Under the pieces are notes generated by a model. It had not been told where the DNA came from, did no database searches, and saw only the letters and a program-made list of their open reading frames with translations. From Streptomyces sp. NBC_00878 (GTDB lineage Bacteria > Actinomycetota > Actinomycetes > Streptomycetales > Streptomycetaceae): a DNA stretch of 64,000 bases. Where the stretch lies: the NCBI RefSeq assembly GCF_026341515.1, contig NZ_JAPEOK010000001.1, positions 6,324,001-6,388,000 on the forward strand, read 5' to 3'. This document shows, one piece after another, positions 35,648 through 48,847 of the stretch (positions are counted from its first letter, which is position 1; each line of letters opens with the position of its first letter). Both the position numbers and the translations under genes were made by a program.

Positions 35648-37032
35648 CCGGAACTTTCGCCGCGCCCGCGTACCTGGCCGCGGAGGACCTCTCCATGTTC
35701 GGCCGCGATCCCTGGTGGCTCGTCGTCATCAAGGCGGTCTTCTGCTTCGCCTTCCTGATGATCACCGTGCTCTTCTCCATCGTGTGGGAGCGCAAGGTCG
35801 TCGCCTGGATGCAGCTGCGTATCGGCCCGAACCGGCACGGCCCCTGGGGCATGCTCCAGTCGCTCGCCGACGGCATCAAACTGATGCTCAAGGAAGACCT
35901 GATCGTCAAGCGCGCCGACAAGGTCGTCTACATCCTGGCGCCGATCGTGGCCGCGATCCCGGCCTTCATGGCGATCGCCGTGATCCCCTTCGGACCGGCC
36001 GACAACCAGATCTCGATCTTCGGCCACCGCACCACGATGCAGCTCACCGACCTCCCGATCGCGATGCTCTACATCCTCGCGGTCGCCTCGGTCGGCATCT
36101 ACGGGATCGTGCTCGCGGGCTGGTCCTCCGGGTCGACGTATCCGCTCCTCGGCGGTCTGCGCTCCTGCGCGCAGATGATCTCGTACGAGATCGCCATGGG
36201 CGCCGCGTTCGCGTCGGTGTTCCTGTACTCCGGCTCGATGTCGACCTCGGAGATCGTCGCCCAGCAGCAGGACCGCTGGTACATCGTCCTGCTGCCGGTG
36301 TCGTTCCTGATCTACATCGTGACGATGGTCGGCGAGACCAACCGCGCCCCCTTCGACATGCCGGAGTCCGAGGGCGACCTGGTCGGCGGCTTCAACACCG
36401 AGTACTCGTCGATCAAGTTCGCGCTGTTCATGCTCGCCGAGTACGTGAACATGGTGACCGTCTCGGCGGTCTCCGTGACGCTCTTCCTGGGCGGCTGGCG
36501 GGCTCCTTGGCCGGTCAGCACCTTCTGGGAGGGCGCGAACCACGGCTGGTGGCCGATGCTCTGGTTCGTCATCAAGGTGCAGTTGCTGTTGTTCTTCTTC
36601 ATCTGGCTGCGCGGCACGCTGCCCCGCGTCCGCTACGACCAGCTGATGAAGCTCGGCTGGAAGGTCCTCATCCCGGTCTCCGTGGTCTGGCTGATGTGCG
36701 TCGCGACCGTACGGACGCTGCGGAACGAGAACTACGACTTCGCCGACATCGCCCTGTACGTGGCGGGCGCGGTCCTTGTCCTGCTGCTGCTCTCCTTCAT
36801 CGCCGACATGTACCGCGACCGCAAGGGCGCTCAGGAGGCGCCGGACGAACCCGTCGCCTTCGACCCGATGGCGGGCGGATTCCCCGTACCGCCGCTGCCG
36901 GGACAGGAGCTGCCGCCGGTGCCGCGGCGACGCCCGCGCCGGGAGCGGGAGTTGATTGTCAGTGGTGGCGTGAATACTGACAGTGACGGAACCGATGGAC
37001 CTCGTGACGGAAAGGAGGCGTCCGATGGCTGA
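35644..37032 (+). CDS. nuoH: NADH-quinone oxidoreductase subunit H
   Basis: NuoH is the membrane subunit that forms the base of the quinone chamber. The 462-residue protein has eight or more membrane helices and the family motifs [17 protein letters not shown] and [18 protein letters not shown] hydrophilic C-terminal tail of about 55 residues, Pro/Arg-rich, follows the last helix, as in other actinomycetes. It overlaps nuoG and slightly overlaps nuoI. Confidence 0.98.
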   Translation: MTGTFAAPAYLAAEDLSMFGRDPWWLVVIKAVFCFAFLMITVLFSIVWERKVVAWMQLRIGPNRHGPWGMLQSLADGIKLMLKEDLIVKRADKVVYILAPIVAAIPAFMAIAVIPFGPADNQISIFGHRTTMQLTDLPIAMLYILAVASVGIYGIVLAGWSSGSTYPLLGGLRSCAQMISYEIAMGAAFASVFLYSGSMSTSEIVAQQQDRWYIVLLPVSFLIYIVTMVGETNRAPFDMPESEGDLVGGFNTEYSSIKFALFMLAEYVNMVTVSAVSVTLFLGGWRAPWPVSTFWEGANHGWWPMLWFVIKVQLLLFFFIWLRGTLPRVRYDQLMKLGWKVLIPVSVVWLMCVATVRTLRNENYDFADIALYVAGAVLVLLLLSFIADMYRDRKGAQEAPDEPVAFDPMAGGFPVPPLPGQELPPVPRRRPRRERELIVSGGVNTDSDGTDGPRDGKEASDG

Positions 37033-37627
37033 TGAGCAGAAGGAGACCAAACCCGGTTTCCAGAACCCCGTCGCAGGCTTCGGCGTGACCTTCAAGGCCA
37101 TGTTCAAGAAGCGGCTGACCGAGCAGTATCCGGAGCAGCAGAAGACCACCGCCCCGCGGTTCCACGGCCGGCACCAGCTCAACCGCCATCCTGACGGCCT
37201 GGAGAAGTGCATCGGCTGCGAGCTGTGCGCCTGGGCCTGTCCCGCGGACGCCATCTACGTGGAGGGTGCGGAGAACACCGAGGAGGAGCGCTACTCCCCG
37301 GGCGAGCGGTACGGCCGCGTCTACCAGATCAACTACGCCCGCTGCATCCTGTGCGGCCTGTGCATCGAGGCGTGCCCCACGCGCGCGCTCACGATGACGA
37401 ACGAGTTCGAGCTGGCCGACAGCAGCCGCGCCAACCTCATCTACACCAAGGAGCAGCTGCTCGCCGGTCTCGAGGAGGGCATGGTCGAGTCACCGCACTC
37501 GATCTTCCCGGGCATGGACGAGGGCGACTACTACCGGGGCCTGGTCACGGAGGCCGCGCCGGGCACGGTGCCCCAGGTCGCCGTCTCCAAGGGCGAGAAG
37601 CCTGAGGAAGAGGGGGCGGACGCATGA
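37025..37627 (+). CDS. nuoI: NADH-quinone oxidoreductase subunit I
   Basis: NuoI relays electrons through clusters N6a and N6b to NuoB. The 200-residue protein has the two [4Fe-4S] motifs [12 protein letters not shown] and [15 protein letters not shown] 37025 is chosen because AAAGGAGG lies 6 bp before it; an in-frame start 14 codons upstream lies within nuoH. The stop overlaps the nuoJ start. Confidence 0.97.
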   Translation: MADEQKETKPGFQNPVAGFGVTFKAMFKKRLTEQYPEQQKTTAPRFHGRHQLNRHPDGLEKCIGCELCAWACPADAIYVEGAENTEEERYSPGERYGRVYQINYARCILCGLCIEACPTRALTMTNEFELADSSRANLIYTKEQLLAGLEEGMVESPHSIFPGMDEGDYYRGLVTEAAPGTVPQVAVSKGEKPEEEGADA

Positions 37628-38466
37628 GCGCACAACTCGCCGCCCACGCCACCTCCCTCGCGGCCTACTCGACGTCCACCGGTGAGGCGTTCCAGTTCTG
37701 GATCCTCGGCACCGTCGCCGTGATCGGCGCCCTGTGCACCGTCTTCATGAAGAAGACCGTGCACAGCGCCCTCAGCCTCGCCGGGACCATGATCATCCTG
37801 GCGGTGTTCTACCTCGCCAACGGCGCCTACTTCCTGGGCGTCGTGCAGATCATCGTCTACACCGGCGCGATCATGATGCTGTTCCTCTTCGTGGTCATGC
37901 TCGTCGGTGTCACCGCGGCGGACTCCCTGAAGGAGACCATCAAGGGCCAGCGCTGGCTGGCCCTCCTGTGCGGCCTCGGCTTCGGCATCCTGCTGTGCGC
38001 GGGCATCGGCAACGCGTCGCTGTCGGAGTTCAACGGCCTGACCCAGGCCAACTCCGGAGGCAACGTGGAGGGTCTCGCGGCCCTCCTCTTCACGAAGTAC
38101 GTCTTCGCCTTCGAAATCACCGGCGCCCTGCTCATCACGGCCGCCGTCGGCGCCATGGTGCTCACCCACCGCGAGCGCACCGAGCGGGCCAAGACCCAGC
38201 GCGAACTGGCCGGGGAGCGCGTACGGGCGAACAAGCAGCTCCCGCCGCTGCCCGCCCCCGGCGTCTACGCCCGGCACAACGCGGTGGACATCGCCGGCCT
38301 TCTCCCGGACGGCACCCCGTCCGAACTCACGGTCATCAAGACGCTGCGCGACCGCGGCCAGATCCGTGACGTGTCGGACGAGGCGATCAAGGACCTCAAG
38401 GCCCTGGAGCAGCGCTCCGAGGAGCGGCTCGGCCGCGAAGAGCGGGAAGAGGAGGCCGCGAAGTGA
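37624..38466 (+). CDS. nuoJ: NADH-quinone oxidoreductase subunit J
   Basis: NuoJ is a membrane subunit coupling electron transfer to proton pumping. The 280-residue protein has five membrane helices, including [19 protein letters not shown] with the pi-bulge segment, and a hydrophilic C-terminal tail of about 105 residues ending in a Glu/Lys-rich helix. That tail is longer than in E. coli. It overlaps nuoI and nuoK. Confidence 0.95.
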   Translation: MSAQLAAHATSLAAYSTSTGEAFQFWILGTVAVIGALCTVFMKKTVHSALSLAGTMIILAVFYLANGAYFLGVVQIIVYTGAIMMLFLFVVMLVGVTAADSLKETIKGQRWLALLCGLGFGILLCAGIGNASLSEFNGLTQANSGGNVEGLAALLFTKYVFAFEITGALLITAAVGAMVLTHRERTERAKTQRELAGERVRANKQLPPLPAPGVYARHNAVDIAGLLPDGTPSELTVIKTLRDRGQIRDVSDEAIKDLKALEQRSEERLGREEREEEAAK

Positions 38467-38762
38467 ACCCCGTCAACTACCTCTACCTCGCCGCCCTGTT
38501 GTTCACGATCGGCGCCACCGGCGTCCTGATCAGGCGCAACGCGATCGTGGTGTTCATGTGCGTCGAGCTCATGCTCAACGCCTGCAACCTCGCGTTCGTC
38601 GCCTTCTCCCGGATGCACGGCAATCTCGACGGCCAGATCATCGCCTTCTTCACGATGGTCGTCGCCGCCGCGGAGGTCGTGGTCGGGCTCGCGATCATCG
38701 TGTCGCTGTTCCGTTCCCGCCACTCGGCCTCGGTCGACGACGCCAGCCTGATGAAGCTGTAA
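38463..38762 (+). CDS. nuoK: NADH-quinone oxidoreductase subunit K
   Basis: NuoK is a small antiporter-like membrane subunit. The 99-residue protein has three helices with the conserved Glu residues in [15 protein letters not shown] and [15 protein letters not shown], which lie on the proton path. The GTG start overlaps the nuoJ stop, and nuoL follows after 14 bp. Confidence 0.97.
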   Translation: MNPVNYLYLAALLFTIGATGVLIRRNAIVVFMCVELMLNACNLAFVAFSRMHGNLDGQIIAFFTMVVAAAEVVVGLAIIVSLFRSRHSASVDDASLMKL

Positions 38763-38776
38763 GGGGTCGCTGAATC

Positions 38777-40672
38777 GTGGAGAACCTCATTGCGCTGCTG
38801 GTAGCGGCGCCTCTGCTCGGAGCGGCCGTACTGCTGTGCGGCGGCCGGCGGCTCGACGCCGTCGGCCACTGGATCGGTACGGCTCTCTCGTCCGTCTCCT
38901 TCGTGATCGGCGTGATCCTCTTCGTCGACATGCTGGGCAAGGACGCCGAACACCGGGCCATGAGCCAGTTCCTGTACAGCTGGATCCCCGTCGAGGGCTT
39001 CCAGGCCGACGTGGCCTTCCAGCTCGACCAGTTGTCGATGACGTTCGTGCTGCTGATCACGGGCGTCGGCTCGCTGATCCACGTGTACTCGATCGGGTAC
39101 ATGGAGCACGACGAGCGGCGCCGCCGCTTCTTCGGCTATCTGAACCTGTTCCTCGCGGCGATGCTGCTGCTCGTCCTCGCGGACAACTACCTGCTGCTGT
39201 ACGTCGGCTGGGAGGGCGTCGGTCTCGCCTCGTACCTCCTGATCGGCTTCTGGCAGCACAAGCCCAGCGCCGCCACCGCCGCGAAGAAGGCCTTCCTGGT
39301 CAACCGCGTCGGTGACATGGGCCTGTCGATCGCGATCATGCTGATGTTCACCACCTTCGGGACCTTCGCCTTCGGGCCGGTCCTGGAATCCACCGGTGAG
39401 ACCAGCGAGGGCAAGCTGACCGCCATCGGCCTGATGCTGTTGCTCGCCGCCTGCGGCAAGTCCGCCCAGGTGCCGCTGCAGTCCTGGCTCGGGGACGCGA
39501 TGGAGGGCCCGACCCCGGTCTCGGCCCTCATCCACGCCGCGACCATGGTGACCGCGGGCGTGTACCTGATCGTCCGCTCCGGGGAGATCTTCAACGCCGC
39601 GCCGGACGCCCAACTGGTCACCACCGTGGTCGGAGCGGTCACGCTCCTCTTCGGTGCGATCGTCGGTTGCGCCAAGGACGACATCAAGAAGGCGCTCGCC
39701 GGTTCGACCATGTCGCAGATCGGCTACATGATCCTCGCGGCGGGCCTCGGCCCCATCGGCTACGTCTTCGCGATCATGCACCTGGTGACGCACGGCTTCT
39801 TCAAGGCCGGGCTCTTCCTCGGCGCCGGTTCGGTCATGCACGGCATGAACGACGAGGTCGACATGAGGAAGTACGGCGGCCTCAGGAAGTACATGCCGGT
39901 CACCTTCGTGACGTTCGGCCTTGGTTACCTGGCCATCATCGGCTTCCCGGGCCTGTCCGGCTTCTTCTCCAAGGACAAGATCATCGAAGCGGCGTTCGCC
40001 AAGGGCGGTACCGAGGGCTGGATCCTCGGCAGCGTGGCCCTGCTCGGCGCGGCCATCACCGCGTACTACATGACGCGCGTGATGCTGATGACGTTCTTCG
40101 GAGAGAAGCGCTGGCAGCCGGACGAGAAGGGCCACGAGCCGCACCCGCACGAGTCCCCCAGGTCCATGACGATCCCGATGATCGTGCTGGCCTTCGGATC
40201 GGTCTTCGCGGGCGGGTTCTTCAGCATCGGCGAGCGCTTCGTGCACTGGCTGGAGCCCGTCACCGAGTTCGAGCACGGTCACCCGCCGGTCAGTGCGACG
40301 ACGGTCACGCTCGCCACCATGGTCGTGCTCGTCATCGGCGTCGCTCTCGCCTACGCCCAGTACGGGCGCAGCCCGGTCCCGGTGGTCGCCCCGCACGGCT
40401 CCCTGCTCACCCGGGCCGCCCGGCGCGACCTCCTCCAGGACGACTTCAACCACGTCGTCCTCGTACGCGGCGGAGAGCACCTCACACGCTCCCTGGTGTA
40501 CGTCGACCACACCCTGGTCGACGGGGTCGTGAACGGCACGGCGGCCTCGATGGGCGGCCTCTCCGGACGGCTCCGCAAGCTGCAGAACGGCTACGCGCGG
40601 TCGTACGCGGTCTCCATGTTCGGCGGTGCTGCGATCCTCATCGCCGCGACCCTGCTGATGAGGGCGGTCTGA
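38777..40672 (+). CDS. nuoL: NADH-quinone oxidoreductase subunit L
   Basis: NuoL is the distal Mrp-like antiporter subunit with the long lateral helix. The 631-residue protein has about 16 membrane helices, with [16 protein letters not shown], the lysine helix near [35 protein letters not shown] segment, and the final long amphipathic helix and terminal membrane segment. GTG 38777 is used. NuoM follows after 5 bp. Confidence 0.97.
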   Translation: MENLIALLVAAPLLGAAVLLCGGRRLDAVGHWIGTALSSVSFVIGVILFVDMLGKDAEHRAMSQFLYSWIPVEGFQADVAFQLDQLSMTFVLLITGVGSLIHVYSIGYMEHDERRRRFFGYLNLFLAAMLLLVLADNYLLLYVGWEGVGLASYLLIGFWQHKPSAATAAKKAFLVNRVGDMGLSIAIMLMFTTFGTFAFGPVLESTGETSEGKLTAIGLMLLLAACGKSAQVPLQSWLGDAMEGPTPVSALIHAATMVTAGVYLIVRSGEIFNAAPDAQLVTTVVGAVTLLFGAIVGCAKDDIKKALAGSTMSQIGYMILAAGLGPIGYVFAIMHLVTHGFFKAGLFLGAGSVMHGMNDEVDMRKYGGLRKYMPVTFVTFGLGYLAIIGFPGLSGFFSKDKIIEAAFAKGGTEGWILGSVALLGAAITAYYMTRVMLMTFFGEKRWQPDEKGHEPHPHESPRSMTIPMIVLAFGSVFAGGFFSIGERFVHWLEPVTEFEHGHPPVSATTVTLATMVVLVIGVALAYAQYGRSPVPVVAPHGSLLTRAARRDLLQDDFNHVVLVRGGEHLTRSLVYVDHTLVDGVVNGTAASMGGLSGRLRKLQNGYARSYAVSMFGGAAILIAATLLMRAV

Positions 40673-40677
40673 TACCG

Positions 40678-42249
40678 ATGTCCTTTCCTCTGCTGACAGC
40701 GACGGCGGTGCTCCCGGCGATCGGGGCCATCGCCACGGCCGCCGTGCCGGCCGCGCGCCGCACCGCCGCCAAGTGGCTGGCGCTGTTCGTCTCGCTCGCC
40801 ACCCTGGTGCTCGCCCTGGTCGTCCTGATCCGCTTCGACCCCGACGGCGACCGCTACCAGCTCACCGAATCGCACGCCTGGATCGCGGACTTCGGGGTGC
40901 GGTACGACCTGGGCGTGGACGGCATCGGGGTGGCGCTGGTCGCGCTGACCGCGCTGCTGATCCCGTTCGTGATCCTCGCGGGCTGGCACGACGCCGACCC
41001 CCTGGAGACCAACAGCAGCCGGTGGCGCCCGACCCAGGGCTTCTTCGCCCTGATCCTCGGCGTCGAGGCGATGGTGATCATCTCCTTCGAGGCCACCGAC
41101 GTCTTCCTCTTCTACATCTTCTTCGAAGCCATGCTCATCCCGATGTACTTCCTCATCGGTGGCTTCGGAGACCGCGCCCACGCGGGCTCGGACGAGAACG
41201 CGGCGGCCCAACGCTCGTACGCCGCCGTGAAGTTCCTCCTCTACAACCTGGTCGGCGGCCTGATCATGCTGGCCGCGGTAATCGGTCTCTACGTAGTGGC
41301 CGGAAGCTTCTCGCTCCAGGAGATCGCCGAGGCCCGCGCCAACGGCACGCTGGACATGGCGACCAACACCGAACGATGGCTCTTCCTGGGCTTCTTCTTC
41401 GCCTTCGCGGTGAAGGCGCCCCTGTGGCCGCTGCACACCTGGCTGCCCAACGCCATGGGGGAGGCCACCGCCCCGGTCGCCGTCCTCATCACGGCGGTGG
41501 TGGACAAGGTCGGCACCTTCGCGATGCTCCGCTTCTGCCTCCAGCTCTTCCCGGAGGCCTCGAAGTGGGCGACGCCGGTCATCCTCGTACTCGCCCTGAT
41601 CAGCATCATCTACGGGGCGCTGCTCGCGGTCGGCCAGCGGGACATCAAGCGGCTGGTGGCGTATGCGTCGATCTCCCACTTCGGGTTCATCATCATGGGC
41701 ATCTTCGCGATGACGAGCCAGGGCCAGTCGGGTGCGACGCTCTACATGATCAACCACGGGATCTCGACCGCCGCGCTGATGCTGGTGGCGGGCTTCCTGA
41801 TCTCGCGGCGCGGCTCGCGCCTGATCGCCGACTACGGAGGGGTGCAGAAAGTCGCGCCGGTGCTCGCCGGAACCTTCCTGATCGGCAGCCTCGCGACGCT
41901 GTCCCTGCCGGGGCTCGCACCGTTCGTGAGTGAGTTCCTGGTCCTGGTCGGCACGTTCACGCGCTATCCGGCGGTCGGGATCATCGCCACCTTCGGCATC
42001 GTCCTCGCCGCGCTCTACACGCTCGTCCTCTACCAGCGGACGATGACCGGCCCGGTGAAGCCCGAGGTCTCCGCGATGCCCGATCTCCGGGTGCGGGAGC
42101 TCGTGGTGGTCGCCCCGCTGATCGCTCTGTTGATCTTCCTCGGCGTCTACCCGAAGCCGATCACCGACATCGTCAACCCGGCGGTCCAGCAGACCATGTC
42201 CGACGTACAGAAGAAGGACCCCCAGCCCGAGGTGGAGGCCGCACCGTGA
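40678..42249 (+). CDS. nuoM: NADH-quinone oxidoreductase subunit M
   Basis: NuoM is the middle proton-pumping antiporter-like subunit. The 523-residue protein has about 14 membrane helices and conserved segments FYIFFEAMLIPMYFLIG with the key Glu, KAPLWPLHTWLPNAM with the key Lys, and YASISHFGFIIMG. Its stop overlaps the GTG of nuoN. A Glu/Pro-rich short tail ends the protein. Confidence 0.97.
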   Translation: MSFPLLTATAVLPAIGAIATAAVPAARRTAAKWLALFVSLATLVLALVVLIRFDPDGDRYQLTESHAWIADFGVRYDLGVDGIGVALVALTALLIPFVILAGWHDADPLETNSSRWRPTQGFFALILGVEAMVIISFEATDVFLFYIFFEAMLIPMYFLIGGFGDRAHAGSDENAAAQRSYAAVKFLLYNLVGGLIMLAAVIGLYVVAGSFSLQEIAEARANGTLDMATNTERWLFLGFFFAFAVKAPLWPLHTWLPNAMGEATAPVAVLITAVVDKVGTFAMLRFCLQLFPEASKWATPVILVLALISIIYGALLAVGQRDIKRLVAYASISHFGFIIMGIFAMTSQGQSGATLYMINHGISTAALMLVAGFLISRRGSRLIADYGGVQKVAPVLAGTFLIGSLATLSLPGLAPFVSEFLVLVGTFTRYPAVGIIATFGIVLAALYTLVLYQRTMTGPVKPEVSAMPDLRVRELVVVAPLIALLIFLGVYPKPITDIVNPAVQQTMSDVQKKDPQPEVEAAP

Positions 42250-43895
42250 GCGCAACAGCCGTCCACAGCCTGTGGACAACGGCGGCCGACCCGATCACCA
42301 AGATCGACGCGCCGAAGATCGAGTACGGGCAATTGTCGCCCACCCTGATCGTCATCGGTGCGGCGATCATCGGGATCCTGGTCGAGGCCTTCGTGCCCCG
42401 CAAGTCCCGTTACTACGTCCAGTTGTTCGTGTCCGTCGTCGCCCTCGCCGCCGCCTTCGCCGCGGTGGTCGGGCTCGCGGCGGGCGGATACGGCACCACG
42501 AAGGCCGGTATCGCCGCGATGGGCGCCATCGCGGTCGACGGGCCCTCGCTCTTCCTGCAGGGCACGATCCTGCTGGCCGGCGTGCTCGGCGTGTTCACGT
42601 TCGCCGAGCGGCGCCTCGACCCGGTGGCGCACGGCAACCGCGTCGACTCGTTCGCCGCACAGGCCGCGTCCGTGCCGGGCAGCGACAGCGAGAAGGCCGC
42701 GGTCAAGGCCGGGTTCACCACGACCGAGGTGTTCCCGCTGCTGCTCTTCGCGATCGGCGGCATGCTCGTCTTCCCGTCGGCGAACGACCTGCTGACGCTG
42801 TTCATCGCCCTGGAAGTCTTCTCCCTGCCGCTCTACCTGCTCTGTGCCGTGGCCCGCCGCAAGCGGATCATGTCGCAGGAGGCCGCGGTCAAGTACTTCC
42901 TGCTCGGCGCCTTCGCCTCCGCGTTCACCCTCTTCGGCATCGCCCTGCTGTACGGCTACGCCGGTTCGGTGTCGTACGCGACGATCGCGCAGGTCGTCGA
43001 CGGCACCGTCGAGACGGTCAACCCGGCACTCGCCGGCACCATGGGCAACGACGCGCTGCTGCTCATCGGCGCCGCGATGGTCGTCATGGGCCTGCTCTTC
43101 AAGGTCGGCGCCGTGCCGTTCCACATGTGGACCCCGGACGTCTACCAGGGAGCGCCGACCCCGGTCACCGGCTTCATGGCCGCCGCGACCAAGGTGGCCG
43201 CCTTCGGCGCGCTGCTGCGGCTGCTGTACGTCGTGCTGCCGGGCCTGCGCTGGGACTGGCGGCCGGTGATGATGGGCGTCGCGGTCATCACCATGCTGGG
43301 CGGTGCGATCGTCGCGATCACCCAGACCGACATCAAGCGGCTCCTCGCGTACTCGTCGATCGCGCACGCGGGATTCATCCTCGCGGGCGTCATCGCGGCC
43401 ACGCCGGACGGTGTCTCGTCGGTGCTCTTCTACCTGGGCGCGTACTCGTTCGTCACGATCGGTGCCTTCGCGGTGGTCACCCTCGTACGGGACGCGGGCG
43501 GCGAGGCCACGCACCTGTCCAAGTGGGCCGGCCTCGGACGCAGGTCACCCCTGGTGGCCGCCGTGTTCGCGGTCTTCCTGCTGGCCTTCGCGGGCATCCC
43601 GCTGACCTCCGGCTTCGCCGGGAAGTTCGCCGTGTTCAAGGCGGCGGCGGAGGGTGGCGCGGGCTCGCTGGTCGTGGTCGGTGTGATCTCGTCGGCCATC
43701 GCGGCGTTCTTCTACATCCGCGTGATCGTGCTGATGTTCTTCAGCGAGCCGCGCCCGGAGGGACCGACGGTCGCCGTGCCGTCGCCGCTCACGATGACGG
43801 CGATCGCGGTGGGCGTGGCGGTCACGCTGGTCCTGGGTGTGGCACCGCAGTACTTCCTTGATCTGGCAGGTCAGGCGGGCGTCTTCGTCCGCTGA
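42246..43895 (+). CDS. nuoN: NADH-quinone oxidoreductase subunit N
   Basis: NuoN is the proximal antiporter-like subunit of complex I. The 549-residue protein has about 14 membrane helices with FIALEVFSLPLYLL carrying the key Glu, LLFKVGAVPFHMWTPDVYQG with the key Lys, and YSSIAHAGFILAG. It is the last gene of the operon, followed after 42 bp by a strong terminator. Confidence 0.97.
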   Translation: MSATAVHSLWTTAADPITKIDAPKIEYGQLSPTLIVIGAAIIGILVEAFVPRKSRYYVQLFVSVVALAAAFAAVVGLAAGGYGTTKAGIAAMGAIAVDGPSLFLQGTILLAGVLGVFTFAERRLDPVAHGNRVDSFAAQAASVPGSDSEKAAVKAGFTTTEVFPLLLFAIGGMLVFPSANDLLTLFIALEVFSLPLYLLCAVARRKRIMSQEAAVKYFLLGAFASAFTLFGIALLYGYAGSVSYATIAQVVDGTVETVNPALAGTMGNDALLLIGAAMVVMGLLFKVGAVPFHMWTPDVYQGAPTPVTGFMAAATKVAAFGALLRLLYVVLPGLRWDWRPVMMGVAVITMLGGAIVAITQTDIKRLLAYSSIAHAGFILAGVIAATPDGVSSVLFYLGAYSFVTIGAFAVVTLVRDAGGEATHLSKWAGLGRRSPLVAAVFAVFLLAFAGIPLTSGFAGKFAVFKAAAEGGAGSLVVVGVISSAIAAFFYIRVIVLMFFSEPRPEGPTVAVPSPLTMTAIAVGVAVTLVLGVAPQYFLDLAGQAGVFVR

Positions 43896-43937
43896 CGGTG
43901 GGACGGGCGGGCGTTCGCGTCCGCCGACGCTGTGGCT

Positions 43938-43983
43938 CTTCGGGCCCCGGCTTCCGATGGGAGCCGGGGCCCGAAGCGTTTTT
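43938..43983 (+). terminator. Rho-independent terminator of the nuo operon
   Basis: Perfect 15-bp arms (43938-43952 and 43962-43976) enclose a 9-base loop and are followed by cgttttt. This is the clearest intrinsic terminator in the window, and it separates nuoN from recQ. Confidence 0.95.
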
Positions 43984-44129
43984 CGGGGCGTGGCGGAGGT
44001 GTTTCAAGGCGTGTCGGCGAGTGCGTTGCGCAGATACTCCGTCGCAGCCTGTGGATAACTCTGAGGCTGTCGGTGCGGACCCCTATCGTGGACGCAGTGG
44101 TCGAGGCACGACGTACGGGGGACGGGACA

Positions 44130-46193
<2,064 letters not shown>

Positions 46194-46234
46194 GCGCAGG
46201 TCGGTGGGGGCTGGTCGCGCAGTTCCCCGCGCCC

Positions 46235-46266
46235 CTGAAGAGCGGGGCCGCGCCCCGGCTCTTCAG
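46235..46266 (+). terminator. Hairpin downstream of recQ within an intergenic repeat
   Basis: ctgaagagcggggc (46235-46248) pairs with gccccggctcttcag (46252-46266) apart from one bulge. It sits in a Streptomyces-type repeat (aggggcgcgg module in reverse orientation at about 46212-46234). A second small stem, ctgggggc/gcccccag (46311-46329), follows. Confidence 0.6.
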
Positions 46267-46404
46267 CCTGTCCGGCGTTTGAGGTCGAGCGCGGAGCCCG
46301 ATACGGGGGTCTGGGGGCGGAGCCCCCAGGGACGGGAAGGGTAGGGGCGGCGGGGGCGAGGATCGTGGGTGGCGTTCGCCCAGGCGCAGGGCACCGCGTG
46401 CGTG

Positions 46405-47170
46405 TCACAGAGCGCGTGACGCGTACGCCCTGACGTCGGCGTCGGCGTCGGAGTCGGTCGCGGCCGTGGCGAGGGCCTCGCGGGCCGCGGCGACGGCCGT
46501 CGCGGTGGAGGCCAGCGAAGCGTCCCCGCCTGTCCCGCCTTCCGAGAGTTCGCCGTGCTCGCCGAACTCGGTTGGCTGCGTATGTCGGACGAGTGCCAGG
46601 ACGGCGGCCTTGCGGACGTCCGCGTTCGGGTCGGCCAGCGCCTTGGCGAGGGCCGGTACGGCCAACTCGGCGTCAGCCGCGGACAGCGCGGTGGCGGCGG
46701 TCGACGGGGCGGCCGTCGGCGAGATGCGTGAGGCGTTCCAGCATGAGGACGGCCGAGCCGCGTGGAGCCCTGCAGCACGGTCGCGGAGCGCGCGTCCGCG
46801 TTGACGGCCTCCAGGGTGATCTCGGCGTGCCCGAGCTGCTGCCCGGTGATGGCTTCCAGGAGGCGGAAGACGTCGGTGTTCTCCAGGTCGGCGCCGAGCA
46901 GGGCGGTGCCGAGGTCGAGTGGGATGTAGGTGAGGTCGAGGGAGAGCGGGAGGCCGTTCAGCCGCCGCAGCCGCTCGATGTAGAGGACGTCGGCGCCCAC
47001 GGGCACGCGCAGCCGCTCGGCGACCGGGGCCGGTGCGGCGACCGGGCCCACGGTACGGACCTCGTTGCTGACCCGGCCGTGTTCGCGCAGGGTCTCCGCG
47101 AGTCCCATCAGCCGGTCGAGTCCGTGCGGATACTTCTCGGCGACGACGACCAAGTGGCCGCCTCCGCGGG
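46405..47170 (-). pseudogene. Remnant of a GntR/UTRA regulator with a HEAT-repeat tail
   Basis: On the minus strand a UTRA ligand-binding domain is recognisable: EKYPHGLDRLMG, LYIERLRRLNGLPLSLDLTYIPLDL and LEAVNADARSATVLQ. At about 46768-46770 an extra G moves the frame; after correction it continues APRGSAVLMLERLTHLADG. A second slip near 46705 leads into a HEAT-like tail (AVPALAKALADPNADVRKAAVLALVRH) ending at 46405. No DNA-binding winged helix is found upstream in any frame, so the N-terminus is lost or replaced. It was probably a GntR-type repressor. Confidence 0.6.
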
Positions 47171-47599
47171 ACCTCTCGCGCCGGAGTGGCTGGCTCCGCC
47201 GGTCCGCTCCCGCCGGAGTGGCCGCCTCCGCTGGGCTGCTCCCGCTGGGCCGTTGCTGCCCTGCTGCCGATGCTGGACAGCCCCGCCGGGCCGCCGCCGT
47301 CGGATCGACCGCCCCCACCGGGGGTGCCCATGCCGGGCCCCGTTGGAACGGCCGTCGCCCTCGCCTACGTACGGGCCGCAGCGGCCGGGGACGGATGGCC
47401 GGGCCAGCCCCACCCGAGGGCAGGTAGGGCCGCCGCCCGGGACGGGGTGGCCAGGACCAGGGGACGCGGTGGCAGGGAGACAGGTCCCCGGGGACGCGGG
47501 GGCACGGCGGACGGACAGCCGACGAGCGGCGGGCGGCGCCCGGCGGGAGGCGCCCGACCGGGGATGGGCGGCGGCGGATGGGCGGTGGACAGGCGGCGC
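47171..47599. other. Region without recognisable gene
   Basis: This stretch is very G/C-rich, open in several frames on both strands, but no frame shows a coherent protein or ribosome-binding site. It contains degenerate repeats of gccggagtggc (about 47190-47225) and gctgggc. It may be the eroded 5' part of the GntR-type gene. Confidence 0.4.
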
Positions 47600-48847
47600 C
47601 TACGTGCCCGGTGCGATCCGGCCCGTCACCTCGCCCAGGCCCACCCGCGTCCCGTCCGGTCCCGGTGCCCACGCCGTCAGGGTCACCACGTCACCGTCCT
47701 CCAGGAACGTCCGCTTGCCGTCCGGCAGTTCGAGGGTGTCGCGGCCGTTCCAGGTCAGCTCCAGGAGGGAGCCCCGCTCGTCGGCGGCGGGCCCGCTCAC
47801 GGTGCCCGACCCGTACAGATCGCCCGTGCGCAGCGACGCGCCGTTCACGGTCATGTGGGCCAACTGCTGGGCGGCCGTCCAGTACATGGTCGAGAAGGGC
47901 GGCTCGGAGACGACGTGGCCGTTGATGGCGACGGAGATGCGCAGGTCGTAGCCGCCGGGGTCGTCCGAGGCGTCGTCGGCGTCGTCCAGATACGGCAGCA
48001 GCGGATGCGTACGTGTCGGGGGCGCGACCCGGGCGTCCTCCAGGGCGTCGAGCGGCGTGATCCAGGCCGACACCGAGGTGGCGAAGGACTTGCCGAGGAA
48101 GGGGCCGAGAGGGACGTACTCCCAGGCCTGGAGGTCGCGCGCGGACCAGTCGTTGAGGAGGCAGAGCCCGAAGACGTGGTCGCGGAAGTCGCTCAGCGGG
48201 ACGGCCGTGCCCATCGAGGAGGGCGTACCGACCACGAAGCCGACCTCCGCCTCGATGTCCAGCCGGACGGACGGGCCGAAGACCGGCGCCGGGTCGGCCG
48301 GGCCCTTGCGCTGGCCCGACGGGCGTACGACCTCGGTCCCGGAGACCACGACGGTGCCCGACCGGCCGTGGTAACCGATCGGCAGATGCTTCCAGTTGGG
48401 GGTGAGGGAGTCCGCGGCGTCGGGGCGGAACATCTGGCCGACGTTACGGGCGTGGTTCTCGGAGGCGTAGAAGTCGACGTAGTCGGCGACCTCGAAGGGG
48501 AGGTGGAGTGTCACCTCGGAGAGCGGATGCAGCAGGGGTGCGATCGTCTCGCGGTGGGCGGGCACCGTCACCCACGCCGTGATCGCGCGCCGCACGTCCG
48601 ACCACGCCGTACGGCCGGCCGCGAGCAGTGGGTTCAGCGAGGGACGGGCGAGCAGCGCGGCGTACGGGGAGCCGAGTTCCACGGCCGCGGCCCCCGCGTC
48701 CAGGACATGGTCGCCCAGCCGGACACCCACGCTCCGACGGCCGGAGCCGCTGACGGGCCCGCTGTCGGACCCGCCAAGGGAGAACACGCCGTACGGAAGA
48801 TTGTGCGGGCCAAAGGGATCGCCCTCGGTGACATCGAAGGGGGGCAT
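47600..48847 (-). CDS. fahA: Fumarylacetoacetase
   Basis: This enzyme hydrolyses fumarylacetoacetate to fumarate and acetoacetate in the last step of tyrosine/homogentisate breakdown. The 415-residue protein has the FAH N-terminal domain (DFYASENHARNVGQMFRP) and the catalytic domain with metal-binding acids (DIEAEVGFVVG) and LCLLNDWSARDLQAWEYVPLGPFLGKSF. ATG 48847 is the natural start. It is a single-gene unit. Other pathway genes are not seen here. Confidence 0.93.
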   Translation of the reverse strand: MPPFDVTEGDPFGPHNLPYGVFSLGGSDSGPVSGSGRRSVGVRLGDHVLDAGAAAVELGSPYAALLARPSLNPLLAAGRTAWSDVRRAITAWVTVPAHRETIAPLLHPLSEVTLHLPFEVADYVDFYASENHARNVGQMFRPDAADSLTPNWKHLPIGYHGRSGTVVVSGTEVVRPSGQRKGPADPAPVFGPSVRLDIEAEVGFVVGTPSSMGTAVPLSDFRDHVFGLCLLNDWSARDLQAWEYVPLGPFLGKSFATSVSAWITPLDALEDARVAPPTRTHPLLPYLDDADDASDDPGGYDLRISVAINGHVVSEPPFSTMYWTAAQQLAHMTVNGASLRTGDLYGSGTVSGPAADERGSLLELTWNGRDTLELPDGKRTFLEDGDVVTLTAWAPGPDGTRVGLGEVTGRIAPGT

